Shown here in pieces: positions 14,501-24,561 of a stretch of DNA of 64,000 nt. The stretch is taken from assembly GCA_916610825.1 (NCBI GenBank), contig OU744446.1, forward strand, positions 13,140,538 through 13,204,537, read 5' to 3'. The DNA is from Haliclystus octoradiatus. Its lineage: Eukaryota; Cnidaria; Staurozoa; Stauromedusae; Haliclystidae. The position numbers were made by a program, and so were the translations under genes. Each line of letters begins with the position of its first letter. The stretch's first letter is position 1. Below the pieces are notes generated by a model that was not told the DNA's origin, did no database searches, and saw only the letters and a list, made by a program, of their open reading frames with translations.

Positions 14501-17500
14501 TTATTGGTCTTTGATGTAACAGACATACTTAAGAAATCTAATATCTAAAATTGATAATCAACATCAAACAAATGTTTTCATGTTTGATGTTTTGGGTTAT
14601 ACAGATATTCATGTCATGTCATTGACTATTATATAAATATGGTATGGGCATTTGTGTAATTATTAGCTTCATAATAAAACGCCATTAGCTCAATCCATAA
14701 TGTTGCAAAACGTAATTATCACTGTACAATGTTTGAATGTATCTATGGATGATCAAACCAAAAACTAAGGAAATTTGAACGAAAACATTAAAAAGAATTG
14801 CAACAGATGGAGATTTACTTTACATTTCAGTAAATAGCAAACATTTTTTTTGTAAAATAGTTAAGTAATATTCTGAAATCTGATTGGTTAGAAATAAATG
14901 TTGAATAATCGCGTACAAAATTATTTTAGGTTATACCAACATTGCTACCATGTAGCTGCTTATTATATGTGGTGTCGTCACCATATGATATAATCATAAT
15001 TAAATAAATTATAAAATGATTACCTTAAATCGACTACGTAGTAGTGTCGTCATAAACCAAATCACATGCATACAATAGTTTTACTTCAAGTATTGTCGAT
15101 GATAATGAAATATATTTTCAGTCTTGATTTGAGCATTAGTAACGCATGATTCTTGTATGAATATGGTATGGGACTTTGATCAATTATTAGCTTTATAATA
15201 GCATCCTATTAGCTCTATCTAAAATAGCAACAGATACTTATAACCGTACAATGATTAATTGAATGTACCCCTGCGAAAAACAGGAAGGAGTTCATCAGCA
15301 GTTCATGAACGCTAAATGGCCCCAATTGTCATGAACAGTTCATGAACCTTCACGGACAGTTTATGAACAGTTCATGAAAATCTGTGGCCATTTAATGTTC
15401 ATGAACAGTTCATGAACTGTTCATGAACTCCTGAACTGTTTTTCGCGGGGTAGCTATGGATGATCAAACCAAAAGCTAAGGAAGATTTATAACACAAGAT
15501 TAAAAGCATTGCTATGGCTTCTTTACCTCAAACATGATCAACACCTCTGGGTCACCCGCTTCTCTTTGAAGAAAATATGAGTAGATTTCATTGTACATCA
15601 AAACTTCTTCCCATCTTGGAAGCAAGGATCTACAATGAACATAATATTAAATGTTATCATTGAAGCTTGAAATAAGTCTTCACATCCCCTGGGATAAAAT
15701 TTGTCGAGTTCATGAACACCTTATGTAACAAATTTATTTTCCATAAACATTAAATGGTCCTATTTTCATGAACTGTTTTAACAGGGGATATAATATAATA
15801 ATAATAATTAGGCCATGTAAATTTCAAAAACTGTTCATAAACTGTTTATAAGGTGCTCATGAAAAATTAATGAACTTAACACATGTTTCATAGAGGCTTC
15901 CCTAATATACTAGCATTGGATATCAAGAATTATGACTACAGTCCAACTTGCTTAATGTCCCCCTTATGGTACGGATGAAAAGTGGGACAATAAGCAATAT
16001 AGGATTATGAGAGTTTGTCATGGCTTGCATTCCTGAAATCACACGCGTGTGACAAAACGCATGCCTCAGAAGCCTAAGGTGTGTGTGATCAGTTGTTACC
16101 ATGGCAACACGATAACCGGTTGTCATGGTAATACAATTTTGTGTGGAGGTGTGCGTGTGCGATCGCACACCTTGGAATACAAGCCATGGAGTTTGTATGG
16201 AGAATAGAAAATAAAAGTCAGTTTTATGTGGGGATATTAAGCGAGTTTGACTGTATTACCTAAGTTCATTTATAGTATACAATTCATACTTGTTTTTTCT
16301 GAAATCATATGGTTGTGTCATCAATGGTAGGATATAATCAACAGAGTCATGAGCATCTTCATAAAATGATGTAACCTTTCTATCTCTGTAATAAAACACA
16401 AACAAAAAAGCAATATATATATACATGGGCCTACCTTGAAATGAACTAAGGTATTGAACGCTTATCTGAAGCATACATCTTTGAAATTACAACAACACCA
16501 GAAAATATTTTCTACAATTTGATATAAAATCCGTATATGTAAATGATTGAATCTTAAGAAGTAAGAAATCTTATTAATTGAGTATATTTTTGTGTGTTCA
16601 AATAGATTAAAATACACGTACCTGTAATACAAGTAGATTCAAATATATGATAGATTGTATATATATACCCTGTATATGCATTGCCCACTACTTCGGTACT
16701 TGAGCATTCTGGTATGACACAGATGTTTTTTTTCATGTGATGAACTTTTCCATCACATTGACTAACTCATCTTGACCTAGCTATATAGTGAAGTCAGTCC
16801 CTTGTTTACTGAGCAGTACTGATGAAACAAGTCCTTGTCTGCTAATAATTTTGATAAATAAATTGAGTTCCTAAAGAGACTGTTCATATAATTGTCCTCA
16901 GATCAAGTTACTTTAAAAATTGCTGGCAGTTGTCAAGCTTGCACAGCGTTGTCTCTTTACTTAGCATAGACTTGGAATTAACTGAATTCAATGTAATATA
17001 TGTATTATGTTCAATGTATTCCTAAAAACAAGCTTATTAAGAGAAAACCATTCCAATAAAATGTAGTTCGCAAAATCCATGAATGCTAAAATGAAACAAT
17101 GTTTTAACTTCTCAGGTTCTGAATAATAATGATGATGATGCAGAATGATAAAGTGATTTAATTTGTTTCCTCTGTCGAAACAACATGCATACGTCATAAA
17201 CAGTTTATAAATAGTCCATGAAACTATAAAGACCTTTAGTAAAATGTTTACAATATCATGAATTTGTCATGGATAATTGACAAACTTTAAACAAACATTT
17301 CTAAAAACAAAATTTTTCTCAGTACAATTTTTGTATCCAGATTTCAGTAACATCATTCAAAACTACAATTTACAATCAGATAATCTTTTGACTTACTTTG
17401 AACTCTTTTTAATATAATGACCAGTGTTGATATCAATAAGATGAATTTGAACAAGCGGATGGGAAACACGGACATCTGGTTTCAATTGATCACATTTATG

Positions 17501-20500
17501 AATGTTGATACAAAATAAAAGATCTGAACAGAAATATGTGTAATTAGTAAAATATCAACAGAATAATATCAGAATCAAGCAAGAGTAATTAGTACATTAG
17601 CAGTTCATAAACCTCATTTCATTAACAGTATGTGATGTGAACCATTTATGGAAAGTTGATGAATCTTCACAGCAAAATAGCTTGTTTTTCATGACATTTT
17701 TTTGTTTTGTTTTTCGTTGAACTCTTTTAATTAGTCAAATTCCAAAGAACATCAAACAATTATGAGCTTTGAGTCTGATACTCAGCAATCTAGGTTGTTA
17801 TAAAGATCTCTGATGGCTCCATTTGTATAGATAATGGCAATATGAGCTGAGTAATGAATTGCTTACCATCATCTTTTCGTTTCCTCTCAAGAGCTCTGAT
17901 GATTTTCTCAACGGTATCATTCTTTGAATCTTCTAGGGCTTCTTCTTCGAGTCGCTAAAGTAATTATTAAAAATAAGCGTTAACAAAGTAAAGTGCATTG
18001 CTTTTAAATTCTTATTTTGCTAATAAAACATTTAAGTATTATTTATCCTTAGGAATCATCCCTTGCGACAGTTTACGAGTTCATGAACAGTTCATCAAAA
18101 TTGAGGTCATTTAACGTTCATGAACAGTTCAAGAACTCCTGAACTGTTTTTCGCAGGGGATATTCTAGCACCACCAACGCAAACGTTCAAGTAGTCAAAT
18201 CAAATCAGTCAAAAACACTTTTCAGGCAGGCTTTCTCAAATAAAATTCAGCCCTATGCAGCTTAAGTTTCGACATTTTCTATGAGGGTGCCATTACGGTA
18301 ATCAAAATAGCAGCTGTAAAGTATTTTATCATGACATTTTATAAATAATTAAGATTCAATGAGATAATTCAAAGGCTGAAATCACGACAGCTTGCGAATT
18401 AATGTATTGAATAATCAGACATTTTGTCAGTCCACAAAAGCTTTGCAAAACTAATCCACATGTTTGCTTTCTATTTGTTAAGATGAAATTCACAAAATAC
18501 CTTCTGAACATTATCAACCATTTCCTGAAGGACATCTTCTGGATGACTTCCACTTTTCTCAAATGCGTCATTATCATTTGCAGCGTCCTCGTCGCTTTGT
18601 CTATCAAGTAATGATGCTCCTATCAGTTCATCATCTGATCGACCCCTAATTTAAATCAAATTGAAGCAATCCCTTCATAACGTTATATCAAAACTCAACA
18701 CAAACATAATGAGTAAATGATTTAAAACCAACTGAAATGTAATATTTCTCAGCAATGCAATAGAGCAATCGTCATCGTCATGTCAGAGCAAAGGTAAACA
18801 AATAAGTTTAGTACAGTATGCAGAATCACATTTAAAGCATAGTGTGTAGTTCTATAGCAACAGAAAGCATGCACTTCACTCACAGATTTTGCATTGCCCA
18901 AAGAAGAAAGGGTAACCTAATAGTAAGGGTGCAAAGGCCTAGATTATTATTAAAATTAAATTATTAAAATTGTCTGATTTATCAAACAACCTCTCGGGCG
19001 TGGCAGGTCATGTGTGCGATAAGTCAGATGTTCTAGTAGTTCACCATTTGCGAGGATCTGATGTTTGATATTGAAATTGATAATGAAAATGTGCAAGTAG
19101 AACATCGATCATTGCCATACTTGCATTATTAGAGAAATACCTTGGTCTTCGTTTCTTTCTAGACTTTGAGTTACGATGGACAACCTTCTCAGTTTCTTCT
19201 TCATTTTGGTCATTAGGGCTAGCATCATTGATCTTGCCAAGACCTCAAGAAATAATATATTAATATCATTGCAATATCATCCACGTTGATTAAATGAATT
19301 GGGTACCAGGATACTCACTTTTCAATTTATCTTTTCTTCTTTGTTTTCGCTGCACAGATACATCATCTACTGCTTTTTCAATTTTTGAAGAGTTAACCTG
19401 AAACAAAGCATTCTAATTAAATGAAGGAACACAGTGATGATGATGTTACATTCTAGTCCACTGGTTGCTATTCATTTAAAGCCATCTTATAAGAGCACTA
19501 TGCAAATATGAGGAATTAGTTTCAGGGGATTTGTATCTACCAAAAGATATGTTATAGAAATATAGACATCTAGAAATAAAACATATACCGATAGTAATTT
19601 ATGATTTGCATTTTGCAATGTGACGTTAACAAACCTTTTTGTCTTTTGGGGATTCTGTAAAACTTGTGTCACTAAAAATATAACAAATCAAAAACCTTTC
19701 ATACGGCAACAAATATATTGTCCGAGTAAGAAAAACTCAATTGTACTGTTATCACACATCTGTGGCCTTTTCAATTAATCATACATGATTTTCAATATTT
19801 ATTTTTCAATTTTTTTTTTCAATCACCCGTATAATTTATATTAGCCGAATAACAACTCCTTTAATATTTTAATATTTTATTTTTAATATATTTTTTATGT
19901 ATAACTTTATTACTCTAACATAGTTATATTACTTTTTCTCTAATATCTAAACGCCTCAAATTAATTATCTTATCCGTTCAAACTGTATAACTGTAAATAT
20001 AAGGTCTCCCAAATAAACAAGCATTCAATGCTTACTGGATGACCTGATTATTAGTTATTAGGATCAAATAAACATCTATTTATCTATCTATATGTAATAT
20101 TGAGCAATTATTGAATTATTCAGAATGAGGTCTGTCGAAGTTGTAAGCTGAGACAGATAACTTTGAATTGTTCTGAATATTATGCAAAGCCAAAGTCAAT
20201 AACTATTTTATTGTTATTTCAAAATTTCAAGCAGCAGGGAAAAATATCCAAGGAGAAGTTACATCCCCAGGATTTATACTTGTGACTGGGTGTGCGAAAC
20301 AACGTGCAAGTTTCATCCCTGCAAGCTCCACAATTTAAAGAATATAGTTTATGTTCGCAAGGAATAGAACATTGAATTGTGGTATTTAAAAAACAACACC
20401 TCTTTCTGAAATTGATCTTTTTATTTAACTATAAGAAGTTGAACTATAACTATGTGATTATTACATACTATATTAACTAAAACTCTAACGCTTTGACTAT

Positions 20501-22017
20501 CACACTATCAATTACATAAAAACTAATTATCACATTGGAAAAAGTATAAAAAACGACGTAACAATAAAGAGAGGTTAATCTTCAATCTATAATCTAAATC
20601 ATTATCTACTGTAGCTTAGAACAGAATGGTGCAGGCATTTCAAGGTCAATTGATTGTGATTTGAAAGTTCAATTTACAATTCAGCATTTCTCCCTACGGG
20701 AAAGTTCACGAGTTCATGAACAGTTCATGCATAGTTCTTGAACTTTATACAGACATTTCCTTTTACATGCATACACAGTCACAAAAAACGTTCTTTCTTC
20801 ATTTCTAGCTGGATTAATTAATTAATTTAAAAATATATTCTTGAATTGAATACTGGTGGAGGTGATTGCATCAAATCAGATGTTAATCATAAGAATTCTA
20901 ACTTGACCAAAATATGTGCTGGAAGTCGATCGCGTGAAAATTCGAAAACAAGTCAATGAAACTACAACGCTAAATAGACCAATGTATTACAAACTTTGAA
21001 CAAATGTTTTAGAGATCTAATAGAAGAGACTTCATTATACATCATTTACTTATTGTAAGTTGACCAAACTTTAATTGGCCTTCATTGGAATTAACGCGTA
21101 AAATTTCGAAATTTGACGAAAACAAAACACTAATATTATTGCCCTTGAGAGTTATTCATGTTTTATAATTAATATTTAGCCTATATCAATATAAACTGTC
21201 GTTTTTGATTTATTAAGTAACGAAGTGAATTATCTATAGCTGTTAGTAAACCTGGACCTTTTCGAAACTGGACGTTATGGTATTCGGTAGGACGTTCTCG
21301 GAAATGGACGATATCACCACTGGACGATACGACTGGTAACCACTTTCATACAAACAACACACATAGACAGTACAAACACTCGATAAGAAGATGGAGTGCA
21401 CGAGAGAGAGAGACGCTAAATCTATGTTGAGATATTGTTGCCTACACAACAGGTGGCCTGTATTTAAAACATCCATTAAAGAATGTTTGACTGCATGTCA
21501 GGTCCATTTCATTTATTTTTTTAAACTTGTATTACTTTACCTTATCAGATTATCTTCTCCGCTTGGACTTAAAAATTGTTGAAATCTTGCCTGAGTTCTC
21601 TGTCTTGCTTTAGAGACTTTTTGAGGTTGGCCTATTTCATATTTTACAAGGCAAAGCAAAAACTCACATTATAATATTCATTCATAATATCATGACCTGA
21701 GATGTAATGAAAACAGTAAATAATTATAATAAAAGTCTTGGGCTTTAACATATATTTGATGCATGGGCCGATGGAAGGTCTTCTACAACTTAAATGTGGA
21801 TTACTTTTACTACATTTACCTTGAATGATTTTGGCAGATGGTCTTACAATATATAAATGCATAAATATTCCAGGTTTTTAATGAATTAGGACACCAAGGA
21901 CAACAAGTAGACTGCAGGTCAATTTTTCCATGGGTGGAAAATTGTCATTTAATCCTCAAATCTAGTTTTACCTAAAGTGCACATGACATTAAAAAGAACA
22001 GGACTATCCGTCGCCAT
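687..22017 (-). CDS. AHI1: AHI1 (jouberin) homologue, 23 coding exons, 961 aa, no SH3
   Basis: Coding exons in transcript order: 22017-21972, 21631-21541, 19671-19635, 19397-19319, 19243-19141, 18645-18501, 17954-17867, 17523-17397, 16385-16260, 15629-15527, 12886-12794, 11246-11139, 10611-10486, 9378-9314, 7685-7554, 7162-7108, 5853-5738, 5326-5097, 3948-3574, 2601-2458, 1769-1603, 1269-1093, 839-687. Every junction is AG..GT and all phases agree (2886 nt, 962 codons with stop). The N-terminal third is charged and lysine/glutamate-rich. The middle matches jouberin (DYILPLMTQPYDF, ILDFLSM, AYPSTLYATIKG, RLPDQPCRIPN). Seven WD40 repeats follow (for example GVIYDLYWSRNGNELLSASS, ADSTGVIIEW, AGSEDGLALVWNTETG). 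The tail is Ser/Thr-rich with a short polyQ. In vertebrates AHI1 is a transition-zone protein of the primary cilium mutated in Joubert syndrome; its C-terminal SH3 domain is not seen here. Start chosen: ATGGCGACGG at 22017, in good initiation context. Exon ends are inferred from the sequence and homology recalled from memory. Confidence 0.93.
2165..2335. repeat. TTCATGAA-rich dispersed repeat, intron of AHI1
   Basis: It contains many repeats of TTCATGAAC and its variants (TTCATGAAACGTTCATGAAG), as do the copies at 4830-5040, 6240-6360, 10380-10479, 15268-15450, 18062-18160 and 56820-57545. The ends are not clear in this copy. Confidence 0.6.
3085..3514. repeat. Three tandem copies of a 146-bp unit in an AHI1 intron
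   Basis: The units start at 3085, 3231 and 3377 with ACATGAATTGTTTCATTAAT. Each contains a T-run followed by GCAGGGCCTC. They differ by only a few bases, so the amplification is recent. The array ends about 60 bp downstream, in plus-strand terms left, of AHI1 exon 19 (end at 3574). Confidence 0.85.
4366..4406 (+). ncRNA. Hammerhead-ribozyme-like motif (copy A)
   Basis: Elements in order: stem I strand UUGC (4366-4369), CUGAUGA (4370-4376), stem II GCC/GGC around an AAA loop, GAA (4390-4392), stem III ACU/AGU with loop AUU, cleavable A at 4402 (a GUA site), then GCAA (4403-4406), which pairs perfectly with UUGC. A decayed parallel copy of the downstream part lies at about 4012-4085. It sits antisense in an AHI1 intron. 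The base of stem II has a U.U and an A.G in place of the usual G-C, so activity may be weak. Confidence 0.62.
4830..5040. repeat. TTCATGAA-rich dispersed repeat
   Basis: It holds about ten GTTCATGAAC-like palindromes in 210 bp. It lies in the AHI1 intron immediately 3' of exon 18 (exon end 5097). No terminal sequence can be assigned with confidence. Confidence 0.6.
5440..5553 (+). repeat. (ATT)n microsatellite with SINE-like tail
   Basis: The segment GTAAAGCGCACAG...ATGCGCTATAAAAATGC is followed by about 18 ATT units (5500-5553). A GTAAAGCGC...GCGCTATAAA block before an ATT run is a tail type I recall from retroposons of marine animals. The body of any SINE is not recognised. Confidence 0.4.
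7300..7500. repeat. Palindromic remnant of the hammerhead-associated repeat
   Basis: Inverted arms around about 7434 carry GTGAAACTCCAAGTAACGG on the plus strand and the equivalent with CGCGTGAAACTCCGAGTAAC on the minus strand, then AAAGGCTTTTGCCTCATC and TTTGTGTCTATTCTA. Both arms keep GAA, stem III (ACU/AGU) and ACGG but lack an intact CUGAUGA. The left flank (TGAGGTGAACACATGTATGTG..) is the reverse complement of the unit at 46.6 kb. Confidence 0.6.
9478..9630. repeat. Palindrome of two decayed hammerhead copies
   Basis: Left arm (minus strand, 9547-9503): CCGU, altered catalytic box CUGGUUA, stem II CGUG/CACG, GAA, ACU-UGG-AGU, U, ACGG. Right arm (plus strand, 9556-9599): UCGU, CUGAUGA, stem II, UAA where GAA is expected, ACU-UGG-AGU, U, ACGG. 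The arms extend outward through TAAAGCCTTTCC-type sequence to CATCTTTGTCTC. Each arm has lost one core element. It lies in an AHI1 intron. Confidence 0.6.
9894..10479. mobile_element. TTCATGAA family element split by a second MITE
   Basis: The left end is CCCCTGCGAAAACAG (9894) and the right end CTGTTTTTTGCAGGGG (10479), with TC on both sides, possibly a 2-bp target duplication. It is interrupted by the element at 9923-10374. The right end stops 6 nt inside the intron after the donor of AHI1 exon 13 (exon end 10486). Confidence 0.65.
9923..10374. mobile_element. 452-bp nested MITE, TA target site
   Basis: Terminal inverted repeats of roughly 48 bp (GACCGAGC.CCACAGAACTA against its partner, 83-90% alike by eye) are flanked by TA at 9921-9922 and 10375-10376. 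No coding capacity is seen. TIRs with TA flanks suggest the Tc1/mariner superfamily. It is nested in the TTCATGAA family element, so it arrived later. Confidence 0.75.
11822..12725. mobile_element. 904-bp hAT-type non-autonomous transposon
   Basis: The ends are CAGGGATGTTA and TAACATCCCTG, flanked by an exact 8-bp duplication GTTCTCGG (11814-11821 and 12726-12733), as hAT elements make. About 150 bp at each end is packed with AGTAACTAGTTAC-like motifs, probably repeated transposase-binding sites. The interior has only short ORFs. It lies in an AHI1 intron, 61 bp from exon 11. Confidence 0.85.
12838..14606. repeat. 16-copy, 110-111 bp minisatellite carrying an AHI1 splice acceptor
   Basis: Units start at about 12841, 12952, 13063 and so on to 14498 (CCTTATTGGTCTTTGATG). 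On the AHI1 strand each unit holds CAATTTTAG, the acceptor of exon 11, followed by about 49 nt of that exon (ILDFLSMSVTSKTNKE), then intron sequence. Only the copy nearest the donor (12886-12794) continues into the rest of the exon. Units contain a 10-bp inverted repeat AACATCAAAC/GTTTGATGTT. Two sub-types differ by one base in length and by AAACAAAT or AAAGAAAT and ATACAG or ATCCAG. Confidence 0.95.
15268..15450. mobile_element. Complete 183-bp TTCATGAA-family MITE with TA duplication
   Basis: Terminal inverted repeats CCCCTGCGAAAAACAG and CTGTTTTTCGCGGGG are flanked by TA (15266-15267, 15451-15452). The interior is mostly GTTCATGAAC palindromes. The flanks match a diverged duplicate at about 14725-14770 (GAATGTATCTATGGATGATC) that lacks the insert, so an empty site is present in the same window. 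Confidence 0.85.
15686..15786. mobile_element. Short TTCATGAA-family copy
   Basis: The ends are CCCCTGGGATAAAATTT and TTTTAACAGGGG with AT on both sides, and GAGTTCATGAAC and TTTTCATGAACTG lie inside. A further diverged TTCATGAA-rich stretch follows at 15826-15895. Confidence 0.6.
15939..16253. mobile_element. Tigger-like MITE with a nested palindrome, 4 nt from a splice donor
   Basis: Ends are CAGTCCAACTTGCTTAATGT and the inverse (..AAGCGAGTTTGACTG), flanked by TA. It is the same family as 22175-22342 and the fragment at about 57990. A second palindromic insert (about 16018-16190, CATGGCTTGCATTCC with GGAATACAAGCCATG) sits inside. The right end lies 4 nt into the intron after the donor of AHI1 exon 9 (exon end 16260). 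Confidence 0.7.
18062..18160. mobile_element. Short TTCATGAA-family copy
   Basis: Ends CCCTTGCGACAGTTTACGAG and CTGTTTTTCGCAGGGG, with AT on both sides, flank three GTTCATGAAC-like palindromes. It lies in an AHI1 intron. Confidence 0.65.
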
Positions 22018-22174
22018 TGCATGTTGAACTAATGTGAGAGAAAAGCAGACAACAGATAACGCATGCACAAAAGACGCACGGAACATTATCGCTAGTAATC
22101 AAGATTCCGGCAGCCGGAACATTATCCACTTCGTAAAAAGAACGGATTTGGGTAGCTTACTTGAGCTGACACTA

Positions 22175-22342
22175 CAGTAGAACTTGCTTAATATCCCCTC
22201 TCTGGTAAGAATGAAAATTATGACATTAAGCAAGGTTGGATTATGAGAGTTTGTATGGAGAATGGGAAATAGAAATCAGTTTTATGTGGGGATATCAAGC
22301 AAGGTGGGATATTAAAAAGGGGACATGAACAGAGTTCGACTG
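22175..22342. mobile_element. 168-bp Tigger-like MITE
   Basis: CAGTAGAACTTGCTTAATAT..GAGTTCGACTG terminal inverted repeats are flanked by TA (22173-22174, 22343-22344). CAGT(C/A)GAAC ends with TA duplication fit pogo/Tigger-type elements. It lies about 160 bp upstream of the AHI1 start codon. Confidence 0.75.
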
Positions 22343-23640
22343 TACTCAATTTAAGACTAATTTTGAAAATTACTAAAAATACTAATGCTAGTAGCATGCT
22401 AGTATTCATAGAAATTGAATTAAATTGAAATGTATCTAGGCCTACTGTGGCATTCTCCCGTTCGAAGTTACGTTAGATCGCTGTGCCTGAACTCTACTTG
22501 ATAAAAATTGAACATTTGAAACTATGTAAGCTAAATTTATTGCATCAAAAATGTTTGCTTACCAATGTTTTTACTGCTCATCATCTGTGAAATTCTCTAT
22601 TCGTCCTCTAAAATATCAAATACATTCTGTTAGGAAAAGGTGAAAACTGTCTTCTTATGTCAGGAGCCTGGAAGACAGATCATGTACGTACAGCTGAAGA
22701 TGTGTCAGACAATTTACCAACAAGATTTCAGATTAACAAGAATTTTAATGTAGGCTTATTGAGGGCTACTTCAATAAAGGCAGTTGTTTCGTATAATTAT
22801 GAAGTGAAAATTATAGATCAGTGGTTTCTATAACAAATGTTTTAAGGTAGGATTTGCATCGCTGCAGATTGGCAATTGAGGAGGTGTAGCGGTGTTAGAC
22901 AGCAGTGTTACAAACTTTGCTCTTACCAAAAAGAGTCACTTCACTACAAAACAGAAGAGTAGCAATGAGTGCTTTCGGTTGGTTGTTCCATTTTTGATAG
23001 ATTTGCCTAAGAGAGAAAGAACATTATTAATCCACATATATGCACATTTCAAATTCATTGAGTAGCAGACAAGATCAATGGCAGGCCTCCGTTACGGTCT
23101 TGGCGTGGCGTTCTGACTTTGAGGTTGCATGAATTTAGTGAAAATATCATACAAACGAAAGGCCAACATTTTTTCACACAAGGGTCAGGCAGGGAAGTGT
23201 TTCTTTCTTCTGATTATTATGAGGGCCGGTCTCTTTAGAAAAGTTGATCTCTACAAAACGGTCATTAAAACAGATACTGTATCTAGAATACCTAGAAAAA
23301 CGATTGACCGGTCGTTCTCTAGAAAACGATCATATAGTGGCATTCTCCAAAAACCTCCAAAAATAGGTGTGCGTTCTATGAAAAACTTAAACAACGATTG
23401 TGTTCCTTGGAAAATGAAAACATATGGGCATTTTCTAGGAAAACATGATGCCAGTATGCCCCTATAAGTTTATGTTCATGCACTGTTTTTATTGTGGCAG
23501 TGTAGTAGTTTGTTTGTTGTCATATATATATATATATATATTTAGTATTAGATATTATCTAATAGCAGTAAAACAGTGCTCAATGTCAGTTGACAGAGCT
23601 GTAAATATAATAAAGAAGTCAAAGACTACACATTTTGATA

Positions 23641-23681
23641 CTGTTACTTAAAGTTTCACGCTTTATGCGATCCTCAGACAG
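23641..23681 (-). ncRNA. Hammerhead-ribozyme-like motif (copy B, left arm)
   Basis: On the minus strand: CUGU (23681-23678), CUGAGGA (fits CUGANGA), stem II CGC/GCG with loop AUAAA closed by U.U, GAA, ACU-UUA-AGU, A, ACAG. CUGU and ACAG pair perfectly as stem I, and the next pair outward (A with U) also fits. Confidence 0.65.
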
Positions 23682-23713
23682 TTAAAACTAATCAAACTAA
23701 TGATTAGTTTTAA

Positions 23714-23754
23714 CTGTCTGAGGATCGCATAAAGCGTGAAACTTTAAGTAATAG
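23714..23754 (+). ncRNA. Hammerhead-ribozyme-like motif (copy B, right arm)
   Basis: It mirrors the left-arm copy: CUGU, CUGAGGA (23718-23724), stem II CGC/GCG, GAA (23738-23740), ACU-UUA-AGU, A, AUAG. The one base change turns a stem I A-U into a U.G wobble, so pairing is kept. Confidence 0.65.
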
Positions 23755-24561
23755 TATCAAAATGTGTAGTCTTTGACTTCTTTATTATATATATATATTT
23801 ATATATATATATATAGAAATTATGACTCAAAGATTACGAGTTCATCTCGAATTTGAGTTTACGAGTTTGAGTTACGAGTTTGAGTTTGAATTACGAGTTT
23901 GAGTCATAATTTCTATATTGCTCTGCTTTTAGCATTGAGCACTCTCATTGATGTTTTGCCTCACACATTTATAATTATATATACTGTATATATATATATA
24001 TTGTAACTTCTGTTTATCACATTGTTCTTGTTGAGGCTGCATTATTGTTTTCAGTAGACATCATAACCAGAAAATTCAATGATTGTACAGGTTAAATTAT
24101 GTGTATTCTTGTTATAATGAAGATAGTTACAATACTGACTACATATACAAATTACTTTACTTTTATATACATGATAGAGAGGCTACTATATATGAAATTG
24201 AGGCTACGCTACTACATTCTCATTATGTAAATAATCAGCTGAATAAGTAATCTCATATATTTTGATTCGCTTGAACAGTCATTCATTAGTCATGAATCAT
24301 TCTTTACAAGCATTTCAAAGCAAAGAACATTATCAAGAATAACGTTGTTTTACACATTAAATATTTCAAACTAATTATTAATGTGGAATGTTGATTAACA
24401 ATCAACTACTTGGGACTGTGGTATCTATCAAAACATATACATTTAACTAATATTTTGTGTAATGTTTTCGATAATTCAATTGATGTTTCTGTTTACTGTG
24501 ACTCCATCTTCGTAGGGGGAACCTATGTAGTGGTTGTTTGTTGTCATGCAGATATATTGTA

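Larger units (their letters stand above)
23567..23790. repeat. Long near-perfect palindrome carrying two hammerheads
   Basis: Arms of about 105 bp (AATAAAGAAGTCAAAGACTAC..CAGTTAAAACTAAT and its reverse complement) meet at about 23690-23700. They differ by about one base by eye. Each arm contains one hammerhead-like motif pointing away from the centre. Confidence 0.85.

Noticed and set aside
12838-14606. CRISPR-like array of regular repeats
   Set aside because: Units are contiguous without unique spacers, in an animal intron; it is a minisatellite.
23129-23467. 112-codon ORF with basic residues
   Set aside because: It falls in repeat DNA with repeated TCTAGAAAA-type phrases and has no recognisable domain.
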